The position numbers were made by a program, and so were the translations under genes. DNA of 23,984 bases, taken from assembly GCA_041082245.1 (NCBI GenBank), contig JBDOIE010000143.1, positions 1 to 23,984 on the forward strand, given 5' to 3'. The notes beneath the pieces are model-generated. The model was not told the DNA's origin. It was given only the letters and a program-made list of their open reading frames with translations, and searched no databases. Within the stretch, counting starts at the first letter, position 1. Every line of letters starts with the position of its first letter. This DNA comes from DAOTVY01 sp041082245 (GTDB lineage: Bacteria > Chloroflexota > Chloroflexia > DTKN01). This document shows, piece after piece, positions 15,690 to 23,651 of this stretch.

Positions 15690-17016
15690 AGGTCTCGTCC
15701 TCGCTCAGGTAGCCCCAGCGCAGCTCCTGCTCCTGGAGGTACTTCTTTCCCAGGCGCAGGGCCAGCGCCGCCTTCTGCAGTTCACGGCCGAGATAGAAGG
15801 CGTGGCTTGCCTCGTCGACGCCGAGCTGCGCAAAGATCTCGGAAATGTCGGTGCCCTTGACAAAGAGGTCGCGGTTGAACACGTAGATGTTCTGGTCGTC
15901 GGCGAAGATGCGAAAGTTCGCGTCGCGGATCATGCGCTGCATCTCGCGCAGTTCTTCCTCGGAGTAGTGTTCGTGGGGCGGGTCTTTGACCGTGATCAGG
16001 CTATCGTCCAGCATCTTGGGCAGCACGTGGTTCTCGACGGCATAGTGCATGAGCCGCCGGGCGCGGTCCAGTTCGCGCACCGCCCCCCGGGCCCAGCTGA
16101 TCACTTCTGTCGTGAGCACGTAATCGATCCCCAGTTCGGCGATGATCCCCGCCATCACGGCGTTGATGCCGGTCGAGTCGGCATCCGTGAGTTCGGTGAG
16201 GTTCCCCACGCCGATCAGCATCTCGGCGTCCGGATGCCGCTTGCGGGTCTCGTAGAAGCGGCAGACCGATTCGGTGAAACCGAAGCCGATCGGGTTCAGG
16301 ATCGGGTCGATGATGTAAGGGACATTCCACGCTTCCAGGCGGGCGATGTTCCGTTCGAGCGATTCCAGCCCCTGGTCGAAATCGGGGATCACGACCACCT
16401 TGCACGAAAGGCGTGGGGCCAGCTCGATGTTCCGGGAGTTGACGCTGAGAAGGTAGTCGATGCCGGCGCGGTCCGCCAGCAGGATGTCCTCCGGGTTGAA
16501 GGTGTCCAGGCTGACCTGGAAGCCCCGCTCTTTGAGCGCCCGGACGACCCGGTCTACCCCTTCGAAGCGCCCCTCGACCGGGCAGCCGAGGTCGATGATG
16601 TCCGCACCGCAGTTGCGGTAGTACTCGGCGCGCGCGAGGACCTCTTCCAGGCTCAGCCGGTAGGCATCCACAATCTCGGCCAGGATCTTGACCTTGTAGG
16701 CGCCATATCCTTCCCGGGAGCGCTCACGGCCGAAGAAGGCCGGGATGTCTTTCAGGTCCTTTGGACCGCGCACGACCGGGATTCCCAGGGGCTCGGTGAG
16801 CAAAGAGAGATCGCCCTGGCAGAGGCCGGGGATCAACACGAGGTCGAACCCTTCGGCACTCTTCAGGTGTCTGGCGATAAAGCGGGTGTCCATCAAAGCG
16901 GCGACGGAGATCGGGAGCACCGTGATCTCGTACTCCCACTCCGGTGCCATCCGCTCCAGCACGTCGCCCAGGGCTTTTGCGGCCAGCCGGCCGGTCACAA
17001 AAAGGTAACGAGGCAT
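15679..17016 (-). CDS. Dihydropteroate-synthase-like protein with DUF6513-type N-terminus
   Basis: A 445-residue protein. An N-terminal domain of about 110 residues (MPRYLFVTGRLAAKAL) precedes a TIM-barrel related to dihydropteroate synthase: YYRNCGADIIDLGCP (132-146), QVSLDTFNPEDIL (167-179) and IIDPILNPIGFGF (235-247) correspond to conserved barrel strands. About 130 C-terminal residues go beyond the normal enzyme, which is near 280 residues in total. Members occur in methanogens and in bacteria with H4MPT, where they are thought to join the pterin diphosphate to beta-RFAP. That fits the neighbours: FolK/MptA upstream and beta-RFAP synthase downstream. The ATG at 17016 overlaps the flavoprotein gene by 22 bp and has GAGGAG upstream. 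Confidence 0.87.
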   Translation of the reverse strand: MPRYLFVTGRLAAKALGDVLERMAPEWEYEITVLPISVAALMDTRFIARHLKSAEGFDLVLIPGLCQGDLSLLTEPLGIPVVRGPKDLKDIPAFFGRERSREGYGAYKVKILAEIVDAYRLSLEEVLARAEYYRNCGADIIDLGCPVEGRFEGVDRVVRALKERGFQVSLDTFNPEDILLADRAGIDYLLSVNSRNIELAPRLSCKVVVIPDFDQGLESLERNIARLEAWNVPYIIDPILNPIGFGFTESVCRFYETRKRHPDAEMLIGVGNLTELTDADSTGINAVMAGIIAELGIDYVLTTEVISWARGAVRELDRARRLMHYAVENHVLPKMLDDSLITVKDPPHEHYSEEELREMQRMIRDANFRIFADDQNIYVFNRDLFVKGTDISEIFAQLGVDEASHAFYLGRELQKAALALRLGKKYLQEQELRWGYLSEDETCGP

Positions 17017-17522
17017 GCTTCCAGCTCCTCAGGGCTCGAGACGACGTGCACCCCCGGAAACTGCGCCAGGCGTTGCACGTTCTCGAGGTCGATCGGGCGC
17101 GGATAGACCTTGACCGTCTCCCCGCGGGGGTCGAGCGAATCCATCTCCGGAGCGAGATCCGTGGGCAGAACGATGATCGGCACACGGGATTTTCCGGCCT
17201 GCGCAAAGAGGTTCGTCACGAGCGTATCCGATATCCCGTGCACGAACTTGGCCACCGAGTTCGAGGTCGCCGGGGCAACCACGAGTACGCGGTAGGTGCC
17301 CTTGGAGAAACGGCCGGCGTAGGGGGCGCTCGCGACGGTCTCCCGGTAAACCCGGGCGCGGCCGGTGTAGATCGTCTCCCGGAGGTGGTACATGCGAATG
17401 ACTTCTTCCGCTGCACGAGAGAGAAAGACGTCCACGTTCTCGTAGCGGTAGAGCCGCTCCGCGCACTCGGCGAGGAAATGTCCGGCTCCGGTGATCGCCC
17501 AGGCAATCCGTTTTTCTTCCAT
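16995..17522 (-). CDS. dmrB: DmrB/AfpA-like flavoprotein, probable dihydromethanopterin reductase
   Basis: A 175-residue flavoprotein of the PF02441 superfamily. AWAITGAGHFLAECAERL (8-25) forms the phosphate-binding start of the fold, and APATSNSVAKFVHGISDTLV is the FMN-contact region typical of archaeoflavoprotein AfpA and DmrB. DmrB reduces dihydromethanopterin to the tetrahydro form, the last step of cofactor synthesis, using an electron carrier rather than NADPH. The ATG at 17522 shares bases with the stop of nucleotidyltransferase B (TGATG), and the gene overlaps the next one by 22 bp. The exact identity within the superfamily (PanB-like decarboxylases share the fold) rests on motif and context. 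Confidence 0.82.
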   Translation of the reverse strand: MEEKRIAWAITGAGHFLAECAERLYRYENVDVFLSRAAEEVIRMYHLRETIYTGRARVYRETVASAPYAGRFSKGTYRVLVVAPATSNSVAKFVHGISDTLVTNLFAQAGKSRVPIIVLPTDLAPEMDSLDPRGETVKVYPRPIDLENVQRLAQFPGVHVVSSPEELEACLVTFL

Positions 17523-18538
17523 CACTGTCCATCCTCAGGCAGCAAAAAGTCGTCGCCGGAGTTGCCGAGGAGCAACCGGTGCCACACCTCTCCTGTAGCG
17601 GCCTCGATGCGTTCCAGCATCCCCAGCGCACGGACGCGATCCCCTTCCCGGGCCTGCTCACAGAACCGGCCCCGGAAGGAGACGATCTCGGTGAGCGGTT
17701 CCACGTGTGGCCCCTCGAGGATCCGTACCTGCTCCACGCGGTAGCCGCACGGGGTGAAGATGCTATCCCGGGCATCGACCACCGTGGCCTCGATCGCCGC
17801 CGGCCCGAGCGGGGTGTACACCCGGTCGCCGTACCGTTCGTCGAGTTCGGCGGGGTCCTTCAGGAAGCGGATGAAGTAGGGCCGGCCACGGTACAGCCCC
17901 TGCATCGCCTTGGCCCGTTCGTATTCCGCGTACGCCTGCGGGCTGCAGAAGGCGCTTGCCCCCCGGGAAACGTAAAGCGCTGCGAGTTCCTGCGCATCGA
18001 GCGGTTCCACCGGCCCGCCGGCGGCACGAAGCTTCCTCAGAGCCCGGTGGACAGCCCAGCAGTTCTCCGTCCCGTACACGACAAGGTCCAGGTCGGACCG
18101 GTCCGTGTGTAGCCCGATCAGAAGCGAGCCGGAGAGGCCCAGGGCACGCCCGTCGACCCCGGCTTCCTGGAGCAGAAGGGAAGCGAATCCCAGCGCGTCG
18201 CCTTCTACGGGGTCGCCCCCTCCTGTGGCGCGCAGTTCCTCCAGGCGGGCGCGCGGATCGTAGATCCGACGCACCCGTTCCCGGGGCACGCTCTGCAGCA
18301 CCTGGTGGAAAAGAGGGTCCGCCGCGAGGTACTGCGGGTATGAACCCTCCAGGAAGCGCTCCTGCTCGGCCCAGTCGTACACGCGCCGGTAGCCGGTATC
18401 GCCTTTCCGGCGCTCGCTCTTGCCCGCCCAGGGGATATAGCGCAGGCAGGCGATGTAACGATCCGGCGGGTGGACCGAGCCTTTTACGGCAAAGAACAGG
18501 CCCTCCACCGTCTCCAGGTAATGCCCTTCAAGGACCAT
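17522..18538 (-). CDS. Polymerase-beta-like nucleotidyltransferase B (COG1665-like)
   Basis: A 338-residue paralogue of gene A at 14649-15689. The core LSGSLLIGLHTDRSDLDLVVYG (about 135-156) holds the GS motif (Gly137, Ser138) and the carboxylates Asp149 and Asp151. Its N-terminus (LETVEGLFFAVKGSVHPPDR) and C-terminal block (GYRVEQVRILEGPHVEP) match gene A closely, while the middle diverges, which suggests related but different substrates. The catalytic motif is intact in both. The ATG at 18538 has GAGGCAGG directly upstream, the gap to the FolK-MptA stop is 32 bp, and the stop is fused to the next start (TGATG). Function unknown; a nucleotidyl or related transfer in cofactor synthesis is inferred from context. 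Confidence 0.78.
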   Translation of the reverse strand: MVLEGHYLETVEGLFFAVKGSVHPPDRYIACLRYIPWAGKSERRKGDTGYRRVYDWAEQERFLEGSYPQYLAADPLFHQVLQSVPRERVRRIYDPRARLEELRATGGGDPVEGDALGFASLLLQEAGVDGRALGLSGSLLIGLHTDRSDLDLVVYGTENCWAVHRALRKLRAAGGPVEPLDAQELAALYVSRGASAFCSPQAYAEYERAKAMQGLYRGRPYFIRFLKDPAELDERYGDRVYTPLGPAAIEATVVDARDSIFTPCGYRVEQVRILEGPHVEPLTEIVSFRGRFCEQAREGDRVRALGMLERIEAATGEVWHRLLLGNSGDDFLLPEDGQ

Positions 18539-18570
18539 CCTGCCTCACCCGCAGCGGTGCGCACCGGAGC

Positions 18571-20022
18571 CTACGAGGGCTGTTCCAGCCACTCCTGAAA
18601 GGTCGTATGCCGGGGCAGGTACTGACCGGTGCGGATTTCGTGCCGGATCTCGCCCAGCGTACCGTACCCCTCGGCAAAAGCATCGTGGCTGTGGATCCCT
18701 TCGAAGCTCACGTGCTTGGCCAGGACAAAGGCGCCATCCGGCAGGTCGGTGTAGGTCTGCACGACGTTGTAGAGCATCGCCCGCACCACGTCCTCGGCAA
18801 AGCGGGGGTTCCGGTGCGCCTTGTTCACCACGAAGAACTCGTCCGGCCGCTTCAGGAGACTGTAGATCTCGGAGCTCATCGAGGCCTCGACGATCTCCAC
18901 CAGGTCCTCGGCGCGAACCACGTTGTCTGTGCCGACAAGTACTGTGCCGCGGCCACGCTGGTTGTGCGAAGCGATCGGGATGGCGTTCAGAGCGCGTTCG
19001 GCATCCTGCTCCGAGAAGCCTTCTGCAAGGAGCATCTCCCTGGAATGTTCGCGCACCATATCCTGCGCGCACGGGCACACCGTCATGCCGTCCGCTTCGA
19101 CCCCGACCGCCCGCTTGACCCGGTTCGGGAAGCCGACCGCCACCCCGAGGAGCGTGTAGAGCTGCTGGCTCTTTTTGGCGGAAAGCGGGGTGATCTTGTC
19201 CATCGGGTAGATCGCCCGAATGTGCGCCTCGGAACGGAGCGCGTGTTGTCTTTCCAGAACCTGGCGCGCGATGTGCTCGCTCAACGTCTCGATATCCGGG
19301 TATTCCTGAAGCGCGACCTCCTCCGCCGTCTCCTCCAGGATGTCGCAGAAGCGCGACATATGGATCCCCATCTGCTCCGGACTCAGGTCGGCAAAGAGGT
19401 CGATCGTGGCGTAGAAGAGGTTCTCCACGCCGTGGCGCACGATCCGGATCACCCGCCGCAACCCGGTCACTCCCACGCGATTCAGGCTCACGTGCACTGC
19501 GGGGGCCCCCTGCTGGACATCGCGCACCGGCTCGAGGCGCAGCCGGGAGCGGCGGATCAGGCCTTCCTTCGGTACTTCCTGGGCCAGCTCGGCTGCTGTG
19601 CGTTTCAGCACCGGATGCACCACATCGGGCGCGATTTCGGCGAGCGGCACCAGCACAAAGGCGCGGTTGGCCATCCGCGGGTGCGGGATGGTGAGTTCCG
19701 GGGTCTCGAGCACCAGGTCATCGTACAGCAGGATGTCGATGTCGATCGGGCGGGGACCGTCGCGGAAAGTGGGCTGTCTCCCCATGCGCTGCTCGATCTG
19801 TTTGAGGAAGGAGAGGAGCTCCTGAGGGGAAAGGTCGGTATGGACCTGGCAGACCAGGTTCAGGAAATCGGGCTGATCCAGGTAGCCCACCGGCTTGGTC
19901 TCGTAGAGCGAAGAGACTTTCTCGATCTGGGCCCGGCTGCGGAGATACTGCAGGGCCTGGATGAGGTTGGTGTGGCGGTCGCCCAGGTTGGCGCCCAGTC
20001 CAAGGTAGACTTTGTGGGACAT
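18571..20022 (-). CDS. FolK fused to archaeal-type GTP cyclohydrolase (MptA/FolE2)
   Basis: A 483-residue bifunctional protein. Residues 1-155 are 6-hydroxymethyl-7,8-dihydropterin pyrophosphokinase: VYLGLGANLGDR (5-16) and the metal-site motif GPRPIDIDILLYDD (89-102). Residues about 175-483 are a COG1469 GTP cyclohydrolase: IDLFADLSPEQMGIHMSRF (207-225), CPCAQ with Cys316 and Cys318, and SHNQRGRGT (352-360). The MTVCPCAQ and IPIASHNQRGRG wording is nearer the archaeal MptA form than bacterial FolE2 (CPCSKEIS...AHNQRS). One chain thus carries the first step from GTP and the diphosphorylation just before condensation. The ATG at 20022 has GAGGAG upstream and follows a strong promoter. It is the first gene of the cofactor operon. 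Confidence 0.9.
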   Translation of the reverse strand: MSHKVYLGLGANLGDRHTNLIQALQYLRSRAQIEKVSSLYETKPVGYLDQPDFLNLVCQVHTDLSPQELLSFLKQIEQRMGRQPTFRDGPRPIDIDILLYDDLVLETPELTIPHPRMANRAFVLVPLAEIAPDVVHPVLKRTAAELAQEVPKEGLIRRSRLRLEPVRDVQQGAPAVHVSLNRVGVTGLRRVIRIVRHGVENLFYATIDLFADLSPEQMGIHMSRFCDILEETAEEVALQEYPDIETLSEHIARQVLERQHALRSEAHIRAIYPMDKITPLSAKKSQQLYTLLGVAVGFPNRVKRAVGVEADGMTVCPCAQDMVREHSREMLLAEGFSEQDAERALNAIPIASHNQRGRGTVLVGTDNVVRAEDLVEIVEASMSSEIYSLLKRPDEFFVVNKAHRNPRFAEDVVRAMLYNVVQTYTDLPDGAFVLAKHVSFEGIHSHDAFAEGYGTLGEIRHEIRTGQYLPRHTTFQEWLEQPS

Positions 20023-20090
20023 TTCTTCTCCTCTTTCCCCTTCATCCCGGCTCAGCAACAGGTACAGACCACGAAGGGGAAGTAAACGGA

Positions 20091-20119
20091 AGTGTACCGT
20101 AACTCCGGGCGTCTGTCAA
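20091..20119 (-). promoter_or_regulatory. Near-consensus promoter for the H4MPT biosynthesis operon
   Basis: On the minus strand TTGACA (20119-20114), a perfect -35, is followed after 17 bp by TACACT (20096-20091). Transcription should begin near 20084, about 60 nt before the FolK-MptA start codon. The -35 element overlaps the stop codon of the CitG-like gene, so the downstream operon can be expressed apart from the mch group as well as by read-through. Confidence 0.75.
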
Positions 20120-20988
20120 AACGGCGCGGAAGGCGTTCCCACGGCGTCGCGCTCCTGGAGCAAGAAAAGGAAAAGGGCGGCCGTGGTCAGGTCCGCGGTG
20201 GTGCCGGGGTTCAGCGTGTGGCTTTCGTCCCGGAGGAACTGGTCCAGCTCCGAGATCGCTCGGCGGCCTTCCGAGGTACGGACGCCCCCTGCCTCGAGCG
20301 CTGCGAGTGCACGACGGGAGACCTCGAGGGCGATCTCGAGGCCCCGTTTTCGCGCGATCAAGGTATCGGGCACCCGGGCGAGGATCTGCAGGTAGGTCTC
20401 CACGACCGCGGATGCAGGGGAGCGTGCGGCATTCCAGGCTTCCCGGAGCGCGGGATATCCGATTTCGAAGGTGATCGCGAAATCGGTCACGTATTCGCGG
20501 GCGATCGCGTCCCGCTCGCGGGCCAGGGCCATCGCCTCGCGGAGCGTAAGGTGGACCTCTTCGGCCACGTCGCCCTCGGCAACTTGTCCGAGGCCCCCGG
20601 GGCGGGCCAGGCGGATCGCGGCGTAGGCCAGGCGGGCATCTTCCACCGTGAGGCCCGCAAGCACGCGCGAGAGGTTCTCCCGCAGGGGCCCCGGTTGCAG
20701 TGCCGCTTTCGCCAGCGGGGCCAGCAAGAGGACGATGCCGAGGTTGGTGTTCGTGTGCACCCAGCGGCGGGTATCGCGGATCGCCCGGTAGATCGTCCGG
20801 CCTACCGAAACACGGCCGGCCTGCAGGAAGGCCGGCCCGATGGCCACGGCGCTCAGCAGGAAATCCTCATAGCGCGCGTCGGCGAAATCGGCATAGCGGT
20901 TGACGTTTCCGGGCTTCGGGGCGCTTACCTCCAGAAGGCAAGCTGCCTGAGCTGCCTGAGCTACTTCGCTTGCACGGAAAGGGGACAT
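20116..20988 (-). CDS. CitG/MdcB-like triphosphoribosyl-dephospho-CoA synthase homologue
   Basis: A 290-residue all-helical protein of the CitG/MdcB family, with APKPGNVNRYADF (23-35), HTNTNLGIVLLLAPL (78-92) and NPGTTADLTTAALFL near the C-terminus. Classical members make the prosthetic-group precursor of citrate or malonate lyase from ATP and dephospho-CoA. No such lyase is here; homologues occur beside mch in H4MPT-using methylotrophs (the orf5 type), where they are needed for the cofactor pathway but have no settled reaction, possibly a ribosyl transfer. The ATG at 20988 lies 19 bp after the ATP-grasp gene with GAGGG upstream. Its end carries the -35 box of the next promoter. Confidence 0.85.
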   Translation of the reverse strand: MSPFRASEVAQAAQAACLLEVSAPKPGNVNRYADFADARYEDFLLSAVAIGPAFLQAGRVSVGRTIYRAIRDTRRWVHTNTNLGIVLLLAPLAKAALQPGPLRENLSRVLAGLTVEDARLAYAAIRLARPGGLGQVAEGDVAEEVHLTLREAMALARERDAIAREYVTDFAITFEIGYPALREAWNAARSPASAVVETYLQILARVPDTLIARKRGLEIALEVSRRALAALEAGGVRTSEGRRAISELDQFLRDESHTLNPGTTADLTTAALFLFLLQERDAVGTPSAPF

Positions 20989-21007
20989 CCGGATCCCTCA
21001 GCGCCGC

Positions 21008-21883
21008 CTATTTCAGGCCTTTCAAGATGTGGTCCACGATCAAATCCGCGATGTTCTGCGTGGTCGTGCGCTGCAGGCCGCGCCAGCCCGGGATGCTGTT
21101 CACCTCCAGCACGAATACGCGCCCGTCTTCCGCCTGTAAGAGGTCGACCCCAGCATATTCTGTGCCGACCAGGCGGGATGCACGTACGCTGAGCTCCTCC
21201 AGCTCCGGGGAGAGGGTCACCGGCTCTACCTGGGCGCCCTGTGCGACGTTGCTCTTCCAGCCGCTGCCCTTGCGGCGCATCGCGGCCACCACACGGTCCC
21301 CGATGACGAAGGCACGCAGGTCCTCCCCGCCATGGGGAAGGTACTCCTGCAGGTAGTACACGTAGCGGCCCAGTTCCAGTGCCCGGAAGGCCCGGTAGGC
21401 CGAATCCTCGTCTGAGAGGCGCAGCATCCCCTTCCCTTCGGAGCCGAAGAGCGGCTTGAGTACCACATCCCCCATCTCCTGGAAAGCCGCGAGTGCCTGC
21501 TCGAAGCTCTCGGTGACGGCTGTGCGCGGGGTAGGGATCCCGGCGTCCTGCAGGAGGAAGGAGGTGTAGTACTTGTCCACGGTGCGTTCGATCGCCGAGG
21601 CCGAGTTGATCACCCAGGTCCCGAGCCGCTCGAGGCGGTGGAGCGCGTCCATGCGGAAGATGATCTGCTCCAGCGAGCCAATGGGGATCGTGCGCACGAG
21701 CAGCGCCTGGCATGCCTCGATGGCCTGTCCCCCGGCGTCCAGGTGCACGTTCCCGTGTACCCAGGCGCAGAAGCGCGTCATCGGGAAAAACGGCGTCTCC
21801 ACGCCTCGGCGCTGCAGGGCCTCCTGCAAGGCGCGCACGTGCCACCCGGCCTGGGAGGCCATGATCCCGATCTTGAGCGGCAT
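21008..21883 (-). CDS. RimK-family ATP-grasp ligase
   Basis: A 291-residue ATP-grasp protein of the RimK group. After an N-terminal domain (residues 1-95) come the ATP-binding segments VVLKPLFGSEGKGM (about 141-154), YYLQEYLP, RAFVIGDRVVAAMRR, and the metal-binding VFVLEVNSIPGW near the C-terminus. RimK relatives join an amino acid, usually glutamate, to a carboxyl group; in methanogens MptN adds glutamate to H4MPT, and methylotroph C1 clusters carry a RimK-type gene of the orf17 kind. The gene begins three bases after the mch stop with GGAG inside mch, so it is translated with mch. Substrate not shown by sequence. Confidence 0.87.
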   Translation of the reverse strand: MPLKIGIMASQAGWHVRALQEALQRRGVETPFFPMTRFCAWVHGNVHLDAGGQAIEACQALLVRTIPIGSLEQIIFRMDALHRLERLGTWVINSASAIERTVDKYYTSFLLQDAGIPTPRTAVTESFEQALAAFQEMGDVVLKPLFGSEGKGMLRLSDEDSAYRAFRALELGRYVYYLQEYLPHGGEDLRAFVIGDRVVAAMRRKGSGWKSNVAQGAQVEPVTLSPELEELSVRASRLVGTEYAGVDLLQAEDGRVFVLEVNSIPGWRGLQRTTTQNIADLIVDHILKGLK

Positions 21884-21886
21884 CCT

Positions 21887-22852
21887 CTAGTGCTCCACGA
21901 GCGAGGCGCGCAGCACCTCCAGGTTTACGCTCCCGGCATGGAAGGCGCGTCCGCTGTTCAGGTTGTTCACCCAGACCTCGGCCGGGCTGAAGAGCAGCGG
22001 GTCGATCTGGTAAAAGTCGCCGTAGCGCTGAAAGAGCTCGTAGAAAGGTGTGCCATAGTCCCGCGAGGCAGAAGAGGGGATCTTGGGCACGAGGGCCTCG
22101 AGCTCTTCGTCGTTTGCGCGCACGGAGTAAAAGACCTGCCCACCGTAGAGCACACCGTCGTTCGTGCGCCCGATGGCCCTGAGGTCGTCGCTGGCCACAG
22201 GCGCCAGAGGGCAGGTGCCGTAACCGGAGACGACCTGGCGCACATCGAAGCCCAGTTCGACCATCTTGTGCAGGCCAGTCTCCACCACCCGCGCGGCGAT
22301 CTGCACCGAGCCCACGATGCTCGCCGTGGGGGCGATGAGGAGGAAGAGGCGTTCGGGCCGCACGCCGCACTTCTCGGCAATGTAGGTGGCGACGTCGACA
22401 TTCGGGAGCTTGCGCCCTTCCAGGAGCAGGACGGCGACGTCGGCATCGTCCCGGTAATCGAGCCTGGCAAAGAGCTCTTCCTTGGCATAGCGGGCGCGGG
22501 CCGGCCCCGACCCCATCGCGAAGAACTTTTCCCGCTGGATCGCCCAGCCGGCATACTGGGACGCCATGCAGGCGATGTGGGGGTGGCTCACGGTGACGCT
22601 TACGCCGGGAAGCCAGAAGCCGGCCCCTTCCCCGGGCGCTTCGAAGTACAGCCGGGTGAAATCGACGCGCCCCAGCCCGCCGAGACAGGCCTCGGCGAAC
22701 AGCCGTCCTGCCTCCAGGCTTCCGGGCACCTTGACCCCGGCATCGATCACCGGTGTGCCACACTCCAGGGTGATCACCTGGATGCCGAGCGCTTCCGCAT
22801 CTTCGATCATGCGCTGCGCGATCGCAGCGGCCCGTTCATTGACGCTGATCAT
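21887..22852 (-). CDS. mch: Methenyl-tetrahydromethanopterin cyclohydrolase
   Basis: A 321-residue cytosolic enzyme that interconverts 5,10-methenyl-H4MPT and 5-formyl-H4MPT. Family signatures are SVTVSHPHIACMASQYAGW (about 85-103), FFAMGSGPARARY (110-122) and APTASIVGSVQIAARVVETG (about 174-193). Length is normal. In the oxidative direction it follows methylene-H4MPT dehydrogenase and feeds the formyltransferase/hydrolase complex encoded just upstream (fhcD, fhcC). The ATG at 22852 lies 17 bp inside the fhcC gene. It is the clearest functional marker of an H4MPT C1 pathway in the window. Confidence 0.96.
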   Translation of the reverse strand: MISVNERAAAIAQRMIEDAEALGIQVITLECGTPVIDAGVKVPGSLEAGRLFAEACLGGLGRVDFTRLYFEAPGEGAGFWLPGVSVTVSHPHIACMASQYAGWAIQREKFFAMGSGPARARYAKEELFARLDYRDDADVAVLLLEGRKLPNVDVATYIAEKCGVRPERLFLLIAPTASIVGSVQIAARVVETGLHKMVELGFDVRQVVSGYGTCPLAPVASDDLRAIGRTNDGVLYGGQVFYSVRANDEELEALVPKIPSSASRDYGTPFYELFQRYGDFYQIDPLLFSPAEVWVNNLNSGRAFHAGSVNLEVLRASLVEH

Positions 22853-23651
22853 AGACGAGAACCTCCCCTTTGCCCAGGGATGCCAGGTCGCCGCAGTAGC
22901 GGCGGTAGTATCCGGTCTGGTGGGCCTCCGTCACCGGGAAGCCCAGTTCGGCCAGCATGCGCAGGAAAGGACGCAGGAAGACCGGCTGATAGCGGCAGGC
23001 GTAGCGGAAGGTCGGGAGAAGTTCCGCGACCTCGCCCAGCGCCACGATCGAGCCCCATTTCATCCCGGCCCCGGCCCGGGCGCCCAGCCGACCCAGCACG
23101 AAGAGGTTGCCGGCGATCATAAAGGCCCCCGCGAACTCACCGATGTCGCCGCCGACGGCGATCACCCCGCGGCGCATCGCCGCACCCACCTGGTTGCCGG
23201 CATTTCCGGTGACCACAATGGTTCCCCGGTTCATTCCCCGAGGGCTGCCCCGGTAAGCGCCCCCCAGGCAGTGGCCGGCGTTGCCCAGGATGCGGATCAG
23301 GCCCCCGGCCATCTCCGCCCCCGCCCAGTCGCCGGCGTTGCCATGGACGACGATCTCGCCGCCCCGCATGCCGGCGCCGAGATGCATTCCCACGTCCCCG
23401 TGGATCGTGATACGGCCCTGGGTCATACGGGCACCGATCCACTTGACCCGCTTGAGATCCCCTTCCACGGTGATTTCCGCCGAGCCGTCGCCAGAGACGG
23501 AGAAAAAGTCGCCCAGGCAGGCGCTCTCGTTGCCATGGAGCACCGGCAGGGCGGCGATCTCGGAGGCCGTCTTGCCGAGAAAATGGTCGGGGGCGATCGT
23601 CTCGGCCTCCAGCGGCACACTCGGTTCCGTTTTCAAGATCAGCGTCGTCAT
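22836..23651 (-). CDS. fhcC: Formyltransferase/hydrolase complex subunit C (FwdC/FhcC family)
   Basis: A 271-residue protein with the GXGXG beta-helix of formylmethanofuran dehydrogenase subunit C and of glutamate synthase. Repeated GxxGAGMxxGxIxVxGNAG turns run from about residue 65 to 205 (for example LGAGMRGGEIVVHGNAGDWAG). In bacteria the FhcABCD complex moves the formyl group from H4MPT to methanofuran and hydrolyses it to formate; subunit C is structural and holds the C/D interface. The ATG shares ATGA with the fhcD stop, and the 3' end overlaps mch by 17 bp. fhcA and fhcB are not in the window. Archaeal-type FwdC has the same fold, but the adjoining fhcD fits the bacterial complex. Confidence 0.93.
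   Translation of the reverse strand: MTTLILKTEPSVPLEAETIAPDHFLGKTASEIAALPVLHGNESACLGDFFSVSGDGSAEITVEGDLKRVKWIGARMTQGRITIHGDVGMHLGAGMRGGEIVVHGNAGDWAGAEMAGGLIRILGNAGHCLGGAYRGSPRGMNRGTIVVTGNAGNQVGAAMRRGVIAVGGDIGEFAGAFMIAGNLFVLGRLGARAGAGMKWGSIVALGEVAELLPTFRYACRYQPVFLRPFLRMLAELGFPVTEAHQTGYYRRYCGDLASLGKGEVLVYDQRQ

Noticed and set aside
16995..17522. CoaC/PPC decarboxylase or UbiX-type prenyltransferase
   Set aside because: The fold is shared, but the ATSNSVAKFVHGISDTL region and the place between cofactor genes fit DmrB/AfpA better.
17956..20085. Plus-strand open frame of 709 codons
   Set aside because: It lies antisense to nucleotidyltransferase B and FolK-MptA, both of which have intact catalytic motifs.
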